Shown: piece by piece, positions 11,486 through 23,361 of the stretch
Numbering within the stretch: the stretch's first letter is position 1
How the letters are laid out: each line of letters opens with the position of its first letter
Source: Inia geoffrensis
Taxonomy: Eukaryota > Chordata > Mammalia > Artiodactyla > Iniidae
Reading direction: 5' to 3'
Assembly: GCA_036417435.1 (NCBI GenBank)
Contig: CM070903.1
Span: 59,186,001 to 59,250,000 of the forward strand
DNA length: 64,000 nucleotides
Notes under the pieces: generated by a model
Told to the model about the DNA's origin: nothing
Database searches by the model: none
Seen by the model: only the letters and a program-made list of their open reading frames with translations
Translations under genes and position numbers: made by a program

Positions 11486-11713
11486 TTTTTTTCTTTTTTT
11501 TTGCAGTACGCGGCCCTCCCACTATTGTGGCCTCTCCCGTTGCGGAGCACAGGCTCCGGACGCGCAGGCTCAGCGGCCATGGCTCACGTGCCCATGGCTC
11601 ATGTGCCCAGCCGCTCCGCGGCATGTGGGATCCTCCAGGAACCGGACACGAACCCGCGTCCCCTGCATCGGCAGGCGGACTCTCAACCACTGCGCCAACA
11701 GGGAAGCCCTGCT
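11486..11713 (-). mobile_element. Young CHR-type SINE with internal duplication
   Basis: Same family as the other copies, read on the - strand. It is flanked by the 11-bp duplication GCTGCTTTCTT at 11475-11485 and 11714-11724. Unlike the others it has an extra 15-bp unit in the body: 'catggctca(c/t)gtgcc' occurs twice in a row at 11578-11607. Confidence 0.9.
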
Positions 11714-11724
11714 GCTGCTTTCTT

Positions 11725-12959
11725 ACTCAGGTTCTTAAAGACACTCACCTGGGTATGATCAGGGTCTGGGTCACAATCATGTGGTCTCTGGCTCTAGCCC
11801 TAATCCGTAAAATAACTGACCCCCAGCTCCTGACTCATTCCTGATGTCAGGAATGTCTGAGGTGTATCATGTGTGCTCACAAGGCATTATGCTTGGTGGC
11901 CTCCCTTTCCATGGAGGCTCCTGAATAGCCCGAGCTGCTACAATGATGTCATTCTTCCTCAGGGTAGTTGTTGCTGCTGTCATCATGTTTCCCAGCACCA
12001 CCCATATTGGTGACATTTCCTCATTCTACTCTGATCCTTATCACATAGTTTGGGGGGCTTGAATTGGGGAAAGGAGGTTGGGAATGAGTAGAGATAAACT
12101 CTGCTGTTATGAGGCACAAAACAAAGCAGGCTTACACTCCCATCTCATCTTTCATTTATCTGGCTCCTCATTTCAGTTCCTCACCCTCCTCACACCCTCC
12201 AGCCAGGAAAATAATTGTGAATGGGACATCGCTATGGAATTCAAAACATCGTACAGACTCTCTCATCTCCAGGCAATGTCCCTGGAACAAACACGTGTCT
12301 GGTTCTAATGCTATTCAAGGTCTGTTCCTTTCCCATCTAGCACACAGACTGGGAGGGAAGCCAGCACAGGGTCCTAGGTGTGGAGCCAGAGACAGCCCAG
12401 CCACAGTCTCATTAAGTCAGTGCGTTTCCTCTGAAGCTTTGAGGGTGCCTGCAGTCAAACGTAATCCAGGCCATCTTGCCCTGCCAACCAGACATGTCCA
12501 GATGGAAAGCTGTTTAGGGACTTGCTCTGGGACCATCAGTACTCATTTATGAAATGATTCCAAAGAAAACGAATGATCTTAAAAATTTCCAGAATATAAT
12601 GTAGCCTCCAAGAAAGGGTAAAGCCTGCAGTCACCTCTTCAGGAATTCAATAGGGTCCTTGATCAAGTAATGGAGAAAAACGTTTCCAGAAAGGAAAACA
12701 AAATTTGTAGCTGTACTCATAGAAACAGGTTTGGTTGCGTACAATAAAAATGGATGAACAATTTGGTGAGACTTTCAAGTGATGAAAATAATTCCAGAGA
12801 CAGTCAGGCTGTCCACTTGGGCCCTAGAGTCATAGATCCTTAGAGATAAGAAGTGGGAATGAAGAGGCAAGCACCATAGTTTAGAAGGCCATGCATTGAG
12901 TCTCTGCGTGCCAGAGCTTCTGCATGCTTTCTCACTTTTTTCCTGATTAGATAACCGAT
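11725..12959. other. Intergenic DNA, nothing recognised
   Basis: A 147-codon open frame at 12109-12552 has no known similarity, no splice-site logic and no supporting composition, so I do not call it. No repeat that I can name. Confidence 0.5.
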
Positions 12960-13790
12960 TTCAATGATCTACCTGAAATTGTTGTATTTCTCCAACAATT
13001 CTTCGTTATGCCGGAGTTGTCTTCGTAAAATACAATGTCAATCATTTTACTCCCCTTCTCAAAAATCTGCAATGGCCCCTTTTATCCATAGGAAAAAAAA
13101 AGGTCCAAGCTCTTTAATGTACTTTGGTCATAAACATCCTTTACCAGGTTTACAAAAATAATGGGTAACATATAATGAGAAGCCACTGGCACAATGATCA
13201 AGAGACTGGAGTCACAGCTCTGCCACTAACTAGCTATGAGCTCTTGGGCAGAGTTATACAGCCTCTAAGCTTCAGTGTCCTTTGTAAAATGGGGATAGGA
13301 ATAGTAGCTAACTCATTGGGCTCTTGTGATGGTTCAGTGAGAGTAAATGAGTTGTATTTCCCACATATCCCACGTGCTGCCACTCTTGTGTGTTTTCTGT
13401 TTCTCACATCTCCCATTCATTGTCATAGCTTTGCTTACATTTTCTCAGCTACACAGTCTCTTTCCCACGCCAAAACCCTCCACCCATTTTCCACTTGCAG
13501 AAACTTTTCTCAGAATTCCGGACCTGGCTTGAATGTCACCTCCTCTAATAATGCATCCTGTGGCCCTTCCCCCATCAAATATATACTTCTTTATTGTCCT
13601 CCACATGTACCTCTATTATCCCTTCATTCAGCCTCCTGTTACATTTTTTAATTCACATATTTGATTCTCTTTTCTCCTGGATTATATATCATCTGAGGTT
13701 CATCAGTTAGCAACTTTTATTTAACTTTTCTTCCATTCCTAGCACCTATCAAAATGATTTGTACATGATAAACACTCCCTTGGTGGTAAT
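12960..13790 (+). repeat. L2 LINE 3' end interrupted by a MIR
   Basis: The part before 13160 ('cccttctcaaaaatctgcaa' then 'tggccccttttatccatagg') and the part after 13345 ('gcttgaatgtcacctcctct', then 'ctttattgtcctccacatgt') are consecutive pieces of the L2 3' region in sense. The MIR at about 13165-13345 separates them. The 158-codon open frame across this block is therefore accidental. Confidence 0.6.
13165..13345 (+). repeat. MIR SINE inserted in L2
   Basis: It reads through the MIR landmarks in order: 'gagactggagtcacagctct', 'gccactaactagctatgagc', 'cttgggcagagttatacagc', then 'tttgtaaaatggggatagga'. Well preserved for so old a family. Confidence 0.75.
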
Positions 13791-14154
13791 TGCTAATTAA
13801 AATTGACTTGCTTTAAAATTTCAGTCCTTCTATTAATTTAGTTTCCTCTCTGATAAATTTCATAAGACAGTATGTAAGAAAATAATAACTATCCAAATTG
13901 TAAATATTAATTTTTATTTTAAAATTATATGGTTTTCCCAAAGCAATTGTGGCATAGTATAAACATCCCACTCATAATTTGGTTTCCATTACATTATGTG
14001 ACAGAAAAATTATTCTCTAATACTTAGAAATTCTTAGCTGGGATTTTAATGCAAATTTATTTTTTCATTATAAAAGTGATATAAAAATATAAAACCTTGG
14101 AAAGGAGAGTGAAAACGCAGTACACATTCCCACCTAGCAAACGTGAGCTGTTTC
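13791..14154. other. AT-rich intergenic DNA
   Basis: Very AT-rich with several short A/T runs. No gene or named repeat seen. Confidence 0.5.
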
Positions 14155-14305
14155 CTAAGGCCTTGCTACTCAAGGTGTGGTCTGAACCAGGAGCATCAGC
14201 GTCAGCTAGAATCTTCTTAGAAATGCAGAGTCTCAGGCCCATCTCAGACCAACTCAATCAGAATATGGTTGCTTTGCACATTAAAGGTTAGAAAGCACTG
14301 CTCTA
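14155..14305 (+). repeat. MER5-like DNA transposon fragment
   Basis: The series 'tactcaaggtgtggtctgaa', 'ccaggagcatcagcgtcagc', 'cttagaaatgcagagtctca' and 'ggttagaaagcactgctcta' follows the hAT-Charlie MER5 order, including both ends. Diverged. Confidence 0.6.
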
Positions 14306-15920
14306 AGGTACTACCTGGAAGCCAGCAGAGCATGTTTTACCAAGCATCTCCCTCCTTCTAACAAATATTTATAGAACACCTGCTATATGCCGAGTACTGC
14401 ACTAGAGGCTGTGTTTTCACCTGAAAACTTTCTTCCGGGATTGACTCAAGAATATATGGAGAGCGTGCTGCCTTCTTTTGAAATGTTTTCTTAGACAAAC
14501 CAAGTAGTTTTGACTGAAAGCTGTCAGGTGTGCAAAATGTCTCATTGTGAACTCGTTCCACTTCTCTTGTTTTCAAGTTCTCACACAATGATGTCTCTAA
14601 GTCTAATGTTTAATGCTTTTTTATTCTGTGCCTTCCTTCCATTAAGAGCTGAAAAATAAGAAAAAAAAAAATCACTGAAATTGACATTCCACAGTAAAGC
14701 TTAAAGAAGACTTTTTGTTTGCCTTAGGCAGCTTTCATAAAATTTTATGTTGAGATTTAAAAAAAAATTTTTTTTAAGTTCAAGGGAAGCCCAGAAAGGT
14801 GACATTTCAAAAGTAAATCTTGGGATATTCCTTCATAGTGTGATTGGTGGGGGGGGTGGCATTTCATTGACTAAAACAGCTCGGTGACATATTCCCAATA
14901 TGTACAGCACTACACTGTAGTGCTCTTTAAGAATCAGAAGCTATATGATAAATAGTGTAGACGTTCTTTTTATTAACCAAGGCATACTCCTCCAGGAAAC
15001 AAACAAACACAACTTTTGGTAATATTACACAGCTCAAAAGGCTGAAAAAGCAGGCTTAAATGAATGTTAATAATAGCCCAGAAGAGGAAATTTAATAAGA
15101 TGTCAAAAGAGGGCACTATGCAACAGGAGTTATGTGTATGGAAAAGTAGCTGCATTGCTGCTGTGTGCTTACCTTGGAGATGAGGCGGGGCCATTCGGTG
15201 ACAGTATCAGTGGACCTGCGGGTCTGTATGTACATGAGCCGTCAGTCTTCTCTTGGCACACAGGCTGCTCCTTCCTTTTCCCGTAAGCCCTCCTAAATCC
15301 CTGAGGCGCTGCCTGGCCTGAAGCCCTCCAGGGCCCCACCGTCAAGGTCAGGGTGTTTTTCTTGATTTGCCTGTTTGCCAAGGTGTTCCTGTGATTATCC
15401 ATGTGCAAAGTTCTCTTACCATTAAAGACCCTATAGTTTACACCGTGGATAGGGACCATTTGAAAGCGCAGGGAACACTGCAGAAAGTAGAGAAATGGGT
15501 TTCTATGCCTCAGGGCTCGAGGATCTCATTCCAAAATGGGATTTCCAAATAGTGCCACCACATGAACTGCTCCCACAAGGCCGCCGAACTTTGATTTCGT
15601 CTATGAAAAGAGGGTCATACCACCAACCCCCCCTGCCTTATAGGGATACTCTGAAGAGCAAATGGGACAAAGAATTTGGAAGAAGGTTCCAAACAACAGA
15701 CAATAAAAATGCAAAGTATCATTATTTTCTTCTCTGTAAAATGGGAATAAGTGGTGTGTACGAGAATTTTAATTAGGTAATGGTTGAAACACAAACCGCC
15801 CTTGATGTTGTCATCCAAATATGATATACTGCACCTTTCTCAGCCTCTCAGCCTCTTTACCTCTCATATTTCTGCTGCCTATGTGGTTTGTTGAAAATGT
15901 AATACTCTCTGTGTAATTGT
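14306..15920. other. Upstream flank of PLCXD2, nothing recognised
   Basis: Mostly AT-rich sequence with an A8T8-type run near 14758-14776. No gene or named repeat seen. Distal regulatory elements cannot be excluded by eye. Confidence 0.5.
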
Positions 15921-15925
15921 CATTG

Positions 15926-15930
15926 TGTGC

Positions 15931-15968
<38 letters not shown>
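15926..15968. repeat. (TG)n microsatellite near the promoter
   Basis: About 20 TG units with two CG interruptions at the 5' side. It lies some 110 bp before the CpG-rich promoter, so length changes here could alter promoter spacing. Confidence 0.9.
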
Positions 15969-15970
<2 letters not shown>

Positions 15971-16079
15971 GGGAAAGAAGGAAGGAATCGTACGGTTGCA
16001 TTTAACCTCTGAGTGCTGACAGCGTGAAAGCCAGTGGAAAGACCTGTCCGATCCAAGACCTGACTGGTCCAAGCTTGCA

Positions 16080-16480
16080 GGCTGCAGCGGCGGCCGTCTA
16101 CACATTTGAAGGCCGGAATAACAGAGCGAGGGAGGCCGGGCAGCGGAGGGGTGGGCGCCGCTCCCAGGGCGCGGGCCAATCGGAGCGCTCTCCGCCAGCG
16201 GCCAATCACGAGCCGCGTCTCCCGGCAAATCTGCCCGGCAGTGTGGGGCGGGGCCGCCGGGAGTCCGGGCGCCGCAGGTTACACTTCTGAGCGCCTTCTG
16301 GGTTACACTTCTGAGCGCCTTCTGGAAGCCACAGGGCAACGGAACCTGTGCGAGGAGCCGGTGGAGGGAGACCAGGCAGGCCCAGCTTATGTGCCAGCCC
16401 AGTGACAGACATAAAAGCGTAAATCAGGCTGAGGATGGTGCGTCCGGGCGCTCACGTGTATGTAGACCCACCGGCGTGTC
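16080..16480 (+). promoter_or_regulatory. PLCXD2: CpG-rich PLCXD2 promoter and 5' leader
   Basis: CpG density rises abruptly at about 16085 and falls off after about 16480, in an otherwise CpG-poor window. It contains two CCAAT boxes on the + strand (16176-16180 and 16202-16206, 26 bp apart, NF-Y type) and a GC box GGGGCGGGG at 16245-16253 (Sp/KLF type). No TATA box lies at a fitting distance upstream; an ATAAAAG at about 16411 is probably inside the leader. Initiation is likely dispersed, roughly 16250-16350. The start region contains a 24-bp tandem duplication. Confidence 0.75.
16277..16324. repeat. 24-bp tandem duplication at the PLCXD2 start region
   Basis: Two perfect head-to-tail copies of a 24-bp unit (GGTTACACTTCTGAGCGCCT followed by TCTG) lie 24 bp after the GC box, where transcription probably begins. 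The perfect identity suggests a recent event. Confidence 0.95.
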
Positions 16481-16535
16481 TATCTGCCGTGTGGGTACCT
16501 GTAGTGTGAGTGGCTCTGGGCGTGGCTGCTCGTAG
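16389..16535 (+). other. Upstream ORF in the probable 5'UTR (48 codons)
   Basis: An ATG at 16389 opens 48 codons ending at TAG 16533-16535, upstream of and not overlapping the PLCXD2 start at 16843. If transcription begins before 16389 and this leader is unspliced, it could lower initiation at the main start. No peptide similarity is recognised. Confidence 0.4.
16435..16509 (+). other. Upstream ORF in the probable 5'UTR (24 codons)
   Basis: The ATG at 16435 is in good context (purine at -3, G at +4, 'gaggatgg') and runs to TGA 16507-16509, in a different frame from the 48-codon upstream ORF it overlaps. Same caveat about the transcription start. Confidence 0.4.
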
Positions 16536-16842
16536 GACGTTCAGTTTCTGTAAGATTTATCTCGAGAGGCCTACCTTTCCCTGGCTCCAGAGGGGGAACG
16601 TAAGAAGTTTAACGGAGGCGAGCCTAAGCAGATTAAGGGAACAGCGGCTGGGCCGGAGAGGGTGCGGACTGCAGGTGCTGTGGGCTAGGGAACCACGTCT
16701 TTGCCCAGTCTCCCCGGCAGAAAGGCCTTTTGGCAAGACTGGTGTGACAAAGGTGGCCCTGAAGTGCTAGAGACCCCGGGCAATTATGATCGCTGAGTGA
16801 GTGGCGCTGGGCTGAGCCTGAGCAGTTGACTGATAGAAAGGG

Positions 16843-17002
16843 ATGCTAGCAGTTAGGAAGGTAAGGAGGAAACTCAGGATGGGGACCATCTGCTCCCCCA
16901 GTCCCAGCGGGACAAAGACATTGGAGGTCTGCAATGCTGACTGGATGGCCTCGCTCCCTCCTCTCCTTCACAACGTCCCCCTTTCCAATCTGGCAATCCC
17001 AG
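16843..17002 (+). CDS. PLCXD2: PLCXD2 coding exon 1
   Basis: Encodes residues 1-53 and the first base of Gly54. It starts at ATG 16843 (G at -3, C at +4, moderate context), and the product [18 protein letters not shown] agrees with the mammalian PLCXD2 N-terminus. A second ATG at 16879 (Met13) has A at -3 and G at +4, a stronger context. The exon ends at CCA-G, with the donor GTATTC at 17003. Inside the exon, AAG followed by GTAAGG at 16858-16866 is a near-perfect donor that would break the frame if used. Confidence 0.95.
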
Positions 17003-17616
17003 GTATTCTTCTATTCTTACTTGTTCCCACTGTGTTTGCTTCTGCCATTTTAGTGTTGTTAATGGGTTGGGCTGCTTTTCTATTGTGCTGAGAAAATAAT
17101 TGTCAGTGACCTTAACGAAACCTCTTTCTTATTTCTAACTACAAACTTAACACTAGAGCAGCTGCTGTAAAGAGATTTAAGTATGCTGCATCGTTGGCAA
17201 AAGGGACTCGAGAATGGAAGCGCCATTTTTTGTTTGTTTGGGTCTTTTTGTTTTGTTTTGTTTTTACTTGATAGACTGACTCTAAGAACATTACCTTCTT
17301 AATGTTGGGGCCAGGGTATGTGAGGGGTGCGTTTCTTGAATCACTCAAAATAAAAAGGAGAGATCAAGGGTAATGAGTAAAAAGTATTAACAATTGTAGA
17401 TCTGGATCAACATTAACACTGTAAAGTATTTCCTTTCTCATTTATTTGACCTTTCATAGCAGAGAAACAAGAAACAGACTAGCATTTTAAGAAGAGGTTC
17501 AGAACTAGGACTGAGTATAAAGACATATTATTGTTGTTGGAAAAGACAGATATTGAGAATGCAGGTGCTCATCACAAGCAGGCATTAGGTGTGATGAGGT
17601 GGTGGTGTTTGAAGCT

Positions 17617-17666
<50 letters not shown>

Positions 17667-19587
17667 ATATATATATACAGGTGTCTGCCTGGCTGATCTA
17701 GAACCGAAGCCTTGAAAAGCACTTCTGCACCAGCCACTCACTCTCTCCTGGGGCTTTTGTACTGTGACATCACTCTCATTAGATTTGTTAAGTGTGTCCT
17801 CTTCCTTCCATTCAAAAGCTGGTTAAAGCTTGGTTTCTAGGGAAGGAGGTTTGGACTACAGTGAACTTGGTCTCATGTGCTGGGCAAAGTCCAGTGCTTG
17901 GCGAGCATTCCCAGGAGCAGGGAAATGGACCACTGCCAGTCCTTTCTCTCACCTGTAGACATAACAATTGACTTCACCCCTAGACTACCAGAAAAACTCC
18001 CAGCCATCCCTGGGAGCAGTCTGCTTTTTGGTGGCAGACAAGACGACCTCATGCAACCCCAGGTCTTTGCTTTCTATGCATGAGGAAGAGCCATGCTGGC
18101 TTCAGATACAGCCTTTCCTTAGTCGCCTCTTCTTTTGGAGGTTCCAGGTTCATTGTCCTCATGGGCTCCTGTTGCTTTTGAGCAAGGAGAGGGTTGCTAA
18201 ATCTCTTTATAGGTATGATCACTTGTGTTTTATCAGCCATTGACTACAGCTCCTTGGGAAATGCCATATGGTCATGCTTCAGAACAGGTCTTTTCCATGT
18301 TTAATTGACGCCTGTGGAGTCATCGCTGAAATAATGCACAGGCGTCTCTTTTAACATGAGTCATATGTCTTTCTGATGGAATTGTTTTGTCAGGTGCTAC
18401 AGCAAATAGTATGTGTTTGCAAACAGAATGGCATCTTAGGCAGGCGCTAAATGGCTCTATCATTGGGGCACGTCTGGGTAGGCTGGGGCTTCCTCCTTCC
18501 TGTTGTACTTTGGACAGTTCAAACCACAGCAGCAGCTCTGCCCATGGTGTGGCTGTGCACTCTGACCCCATGACTCCAGAAAGGAGCTGGGCATTTGTTC
18601 TGCAATCTATAGGGTATCTCCCAGTTACTAGAATTGCCAGAGTTTGCAGATAGTGGGGCCTGCTGGAAATTCTGTGGTTAGCCACCGTGGGAACACAGGA
18701 ATTTGCTCACCCTGCTTTGTGAAGTCCAGTCCTTCTAAGCTAAAAAAAAAAAAAAAAAGTCCTTGACTCCTCAAAAGATATGGCACTCATTGCTATGAAT
18801 GCCTTATTCCCAGCAGCGGAAGGAACATGAGTGTATGTGTGTATATATGTATAAATATATATATATATAGCTCAAGACAGGAAAGTCACATATTAAGTGC
18901 CAGCCATGCCCCCTCCTCCCCCACCCCTGCACCCCTGCCTCACCACTGGCTCTCTTTTCCCTACTTTAAGCTGAATATTCTCCAGCTAAGGACTAGCAGT
19001 CGGGTTCTGCCAAGACTTACTGAGAGGTTCTGAAATACAGACAGCATTCAGGAAGTGGAGGCCACCATGTTGCTCCCTCTTCCTCTCTCCCTCTTCCCCG
19101 TCATCATCACCTTCATCATAATAGCTATTATTTCCTGAGCAGTCCCATGCAGCACCCACTGGCATACATTACCTCAAATCCTTACACCTCCAAGATGGGT
19201 AGGAACACCCTCATTTTAGAAATAAGAAAATTATTGTCCAGAGAGGTTAGGTAATTTTCTCAAGATCACACAAGTAGTAAACAGCAGAACTAATATTTAA
19301 GCCCCTAGGTAGCTGGCTCCAAAACCCACGCACTGTCCCTGTGCCCCTAAGGAGGCCTTGGGAAGTGCAGAGCAGCTGTGGGGAGAGGGGAGAATTCTCT
19401 AACTGAAAACCAGTTTTCACAGACTATCCTCTGCAGCAAATGAAAGAATTTTTAAAACTAGGTGGTTTCTGCCTGAGCAATTATAAATCACTATCTAGCT
19501 AGATATACATACAGATGTGTGTACATATTATATATCTGTAATATAAATATATAATTTTCATATATATATATCCTTTTGTATATATAT

Positions 19588-19623
<36 letters not shown>

Positions 19624-22600
19624 TGGAACCCAGTAAGTTATTCCTCTTTGGAATTGGAATCCAGTAAGTTTTCAATTCAAATTTAGAGCTTAGACCTATT
19701 CTGTATGTGCATGTGTGCTTGCGTGTGCCACCCCAGGGCGTCTGTAATATTGGGTCAGCTCAGTCAGGGTGGGAGTAGGGTAGGAGTAATGCGGGAAAGG
19801 GCAGAAAAAAGGCAGGGGTTCTGAAATTAATAGCAGAACCGGGATGGAGTAAACTATGTCAGATCTGAGTGCATCTGCTGCATTTGCCTAAGTCATGATG
19901 GGAGAGAGCAAGTGTGAACTTGCACCCCTCAACAAAGCCTGGATGTATTATTTCACTTCCACAACTGTTAAGAACACCTGTTAATGACCCCTGTCACCCA
20001 AACATATTGGCATATCTTGGAGAAGAGCCTCAGAACACTTCTCCCTGCCAACTGTGTAGAATAATTGGAGACCTTAAGGGTAGAAACATCTGGAAACTGC
20101 AAAAGTCAGATTTTTAAATTAAAGCTTTGAACTCCGCGAACAATTGTGCTGATGTTAGTGAAAGCACGGTTCTCTTTATGGACAAAGGGACTGATAGGAA
20201 AAATTTTTTCAATAATGTGTACAGCTTTTCCATGAATTCTTCTCTGTATATTTTAGTGCTATTTCTCTCTTTTTTTAAAATCATGTTTTTCCCTTCTTTT
20301 TAACAAAGGTAAACTATTTGGTTTATTGGAAAGAACCTTGAATGTAAGGGTCTCGAAATTTGATATTGTTGATTCTGGCTGTGTGACACTGTAGAAGTAT
20401 CCGAATTTCTCAGGACTTAGTTTCCTCATTTGTAATTAAGATGTTGGATTAAATGAAATGTAGAGTCCTTTCCAAATTAAAAATTCTTTGATTAGTTTGA
20501 AGGGTTTTTTTTTTTTTTTTTTGCCTATTCACCTCTAAACATAGAAGAATGACTGGGTCATTTTTGTCTGAAGGTCATTTCTCTTATACCTCTTCAGAAC
20601 AAGAAATTATTTTTGGCATGTGCAATCAAGGAATCACAATTGCCAGAAGGAAGCGAGGTCTTCTCATTTTAGCATCCTAAAATCGACTGTGGAGTAGTTC
20701 AAATCGAACAGGCTGAGTACGTTTTAAGAAACCTCCATGCTCAGGCCTGTGGGAGACCCAAAGGTGTATCACGCTGTCAAATGAGCTTACATCCTAGTGA
20801 TAGAGAGGTTTACACACACACACATATATGTGTATACATATCTTCACCATACACGATTTTTAAAAACTAATTGGGTTGAATATTATAACAGATGTAAATA
20901 AAGTGTTACAGAATGGAAAGATTAATTTCAGCTTTTAAGAATAGAAACGACTTTCTTGAAAAAATGGCATTTGACGTGGGATTTGAAAAATGGTCCAAAA
21001 TTTCAAGGAATGTGGCCTGGGAGTCAGGGTTGGGAAGGGGGCTTTCCACTTGAAATAAGCCAGTTAAGCTAAGGGATGGAGATATATCGGCGAAATGGCT
21101 GGAGGACTCCCTCTGCTGCCCCTCAGTAATGCTTTGTTAATATCTTTATCATTGCACTTCTCCAAACATTGTTATTTCTAGGTATCTGTCTTCTACATCG
21201 TCTGTGAACAACTTGTACACAGAGAACATGGCTTATTTCCCCTTACAATCCTAAGTCCTAGTACAGGGTAGCAGCTCTGTCATTGGTAACTGCTGAGTGG
21301 ATCTTTTAGTGCATGGAACAGGAAAGTAAGGATGCTGGAAAAGTGGCTTGCAGCCACCATCATTTTCAACTGTGATCAGAGCTAAACTGAATAGATAGGT
21401 TAGGTTCTCCTTCTTGGGAATGCCGTATGAAGCACTCGGAATATTTTCCAATCCATTTCTTGTTATCTTTTGCATAATTTTCCCGTAGCTCTAGATAAGA
21501 CTCATCACTGAGCCCCATTAGAAATGGAAATTCTCAGGCAGAGTAAGATGGTCAGAAGGGTCAGAAGCAGATCTCTGTGTCACTTCTGCCCTAGGAACAG
21601 TTCTTTCACCCCGCATCCCTCTGCCTTCCTTCTTCCCTTGTCAAAAGTAAGCGTCTCATGTTTCCTGTCTGGCTGCAGCCTCAGCCTGCTCTTATTTCTT
21701 GTTCTCCTTCCTTCCACTGACCTGGCCTGTATCCTGACCTCTGCCGTTCCAGTGTCAGCCCTTGCTCAGACCTCCTCCCTGCTCTCCAATTCCCGGAGCG
21801 TTCTCTGCTCTCATCTTGCTGATGACATTCCCTTCTCTCCTTTTTCACCTTTCTGGAATCCTGTCCTTTTCCTGTGCAGTCCTGCCTTTGATCACTTGGC
21901 AATTTCTATAGCTCTTCTCCTGTGGTCCCTCATGCACCCCCCACATGTGCGACAGGGAGACAAAATCATTACGGGGGCAGGACATGGGGAATCATTACTC
22001 AAATCCTGCTTCTGGAAGTTGGATCAGGTGCATCTCACAGAGATGGGGACCCAAAAGGGTGCAAGATGCATTCTGGAACAAGAAGTTTAGGTGGGCTCCA
22101 CTTTGGGGATATCATGAGCCATGAGTTGGCCCTAGAAGAGGCTCATTGTCCTACAGAATCTGAGGCTGTGGAAAACCAAGGACCAAGCTAAATCTACCAG
22201 GGCTGACCCAATCAAGAAAAAAATCACACGGAACCAAAATGCCCTCTTAAGCGGGAATAGGTTTTTGTTGTTGTTTTTCATTTTTATTTTCCTCTGGGTG
22301 GTCATGGTGAGGAATAAAAAAAGGCTATGATTTAGTGTTTGCATTAGTAGGTTTCTCTTCTAAGAAGGTTCATCACTTCCTGAGATCCTTTCCCTGCCCC
22401 AATCACACAAAAGCCACAAGGAACTCAGGAATCACCCATGTCTGTAAGAAGCAGAATCATGGATTGGTTTAGAGTATTAATGCTAAATCCACACTGTCCG
22501 GTTTTGAATCCCAACTCTGCCCCTCATGACTCTGTGACCTTGGGCAAATTACTTAACCTCTCTGTGCCTCCGTGTTCTCTGTAAAACAGAGCTAGCAATG

Positions 22601-23319
22601 GCACTACCTCATTTGGTTAGTGTGAGAATTAAATTAATTCATGTTGTGCGCTAAGAACAGTGTCTGTCACAAAATAATGTGTCTTTTAAAAAAATTAATC
22701 ATGATAGTCATTTATTGAAAGCCTGTGTCTGGAATGGACAACAAAAACAGAGGTGTAAAATGCAGTCTATACCTTCAGGTAATTTGCAATCTAGTTAAGG
22801 AGCTGACCTTCCAATTAAGCCCTGTGGCTCAATGTTCTCTGTCTGATCAGATCAGGATAACTTGAATGGTCATCCCCTCAAGGGGACTTCGAGTTAAGGG
22901 AAGGCTACATGGAAGGTTGCCCAGGATGTGAGTACCAAATGAGTCTTAAATGCAATCTGAGGGCAGCTGATCAAGAGAGCCAGAAAATCCTCTTTAGCTA
23001 CTTTGTCCTCCCATCCCTAGTTCAGCTGTCAAACTTTGTCATCTCCCGCCATCCAAAGCCTTTGGGAAAAATTTAAGTCTCTGTGACAGGACCATATTGC
23101 TAACTTTGCTTCTGCTCTCCTCCTGGCCCAATCACTTACTCTCTTAACCTAGTCATTTTGTTCCCAGATGAATAGAAGGAATATTACAAAATGCTTTCCT
23201 TTAAACAAATCTTTTTACATATATAACTCCTTCCCCAGCTGTGGAATAGCTTCATAGTCCCTCCAGATATATGCATCACCCACGCATACACACAGACACA
23301 CACATACTACCCATCACCC

Positions 23320-23361
<42 letters not shown>

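Noticed and set aside
13175..13651. 158-codon open frame
   Set aside because: It spans a MIR nested in an L2 3' end.
21524..22090. 188-codon open frame in intron 1
   Set aside because: It stays open because of C/T-rich composition. It has no recognised domain, splice logic or supporting signal.
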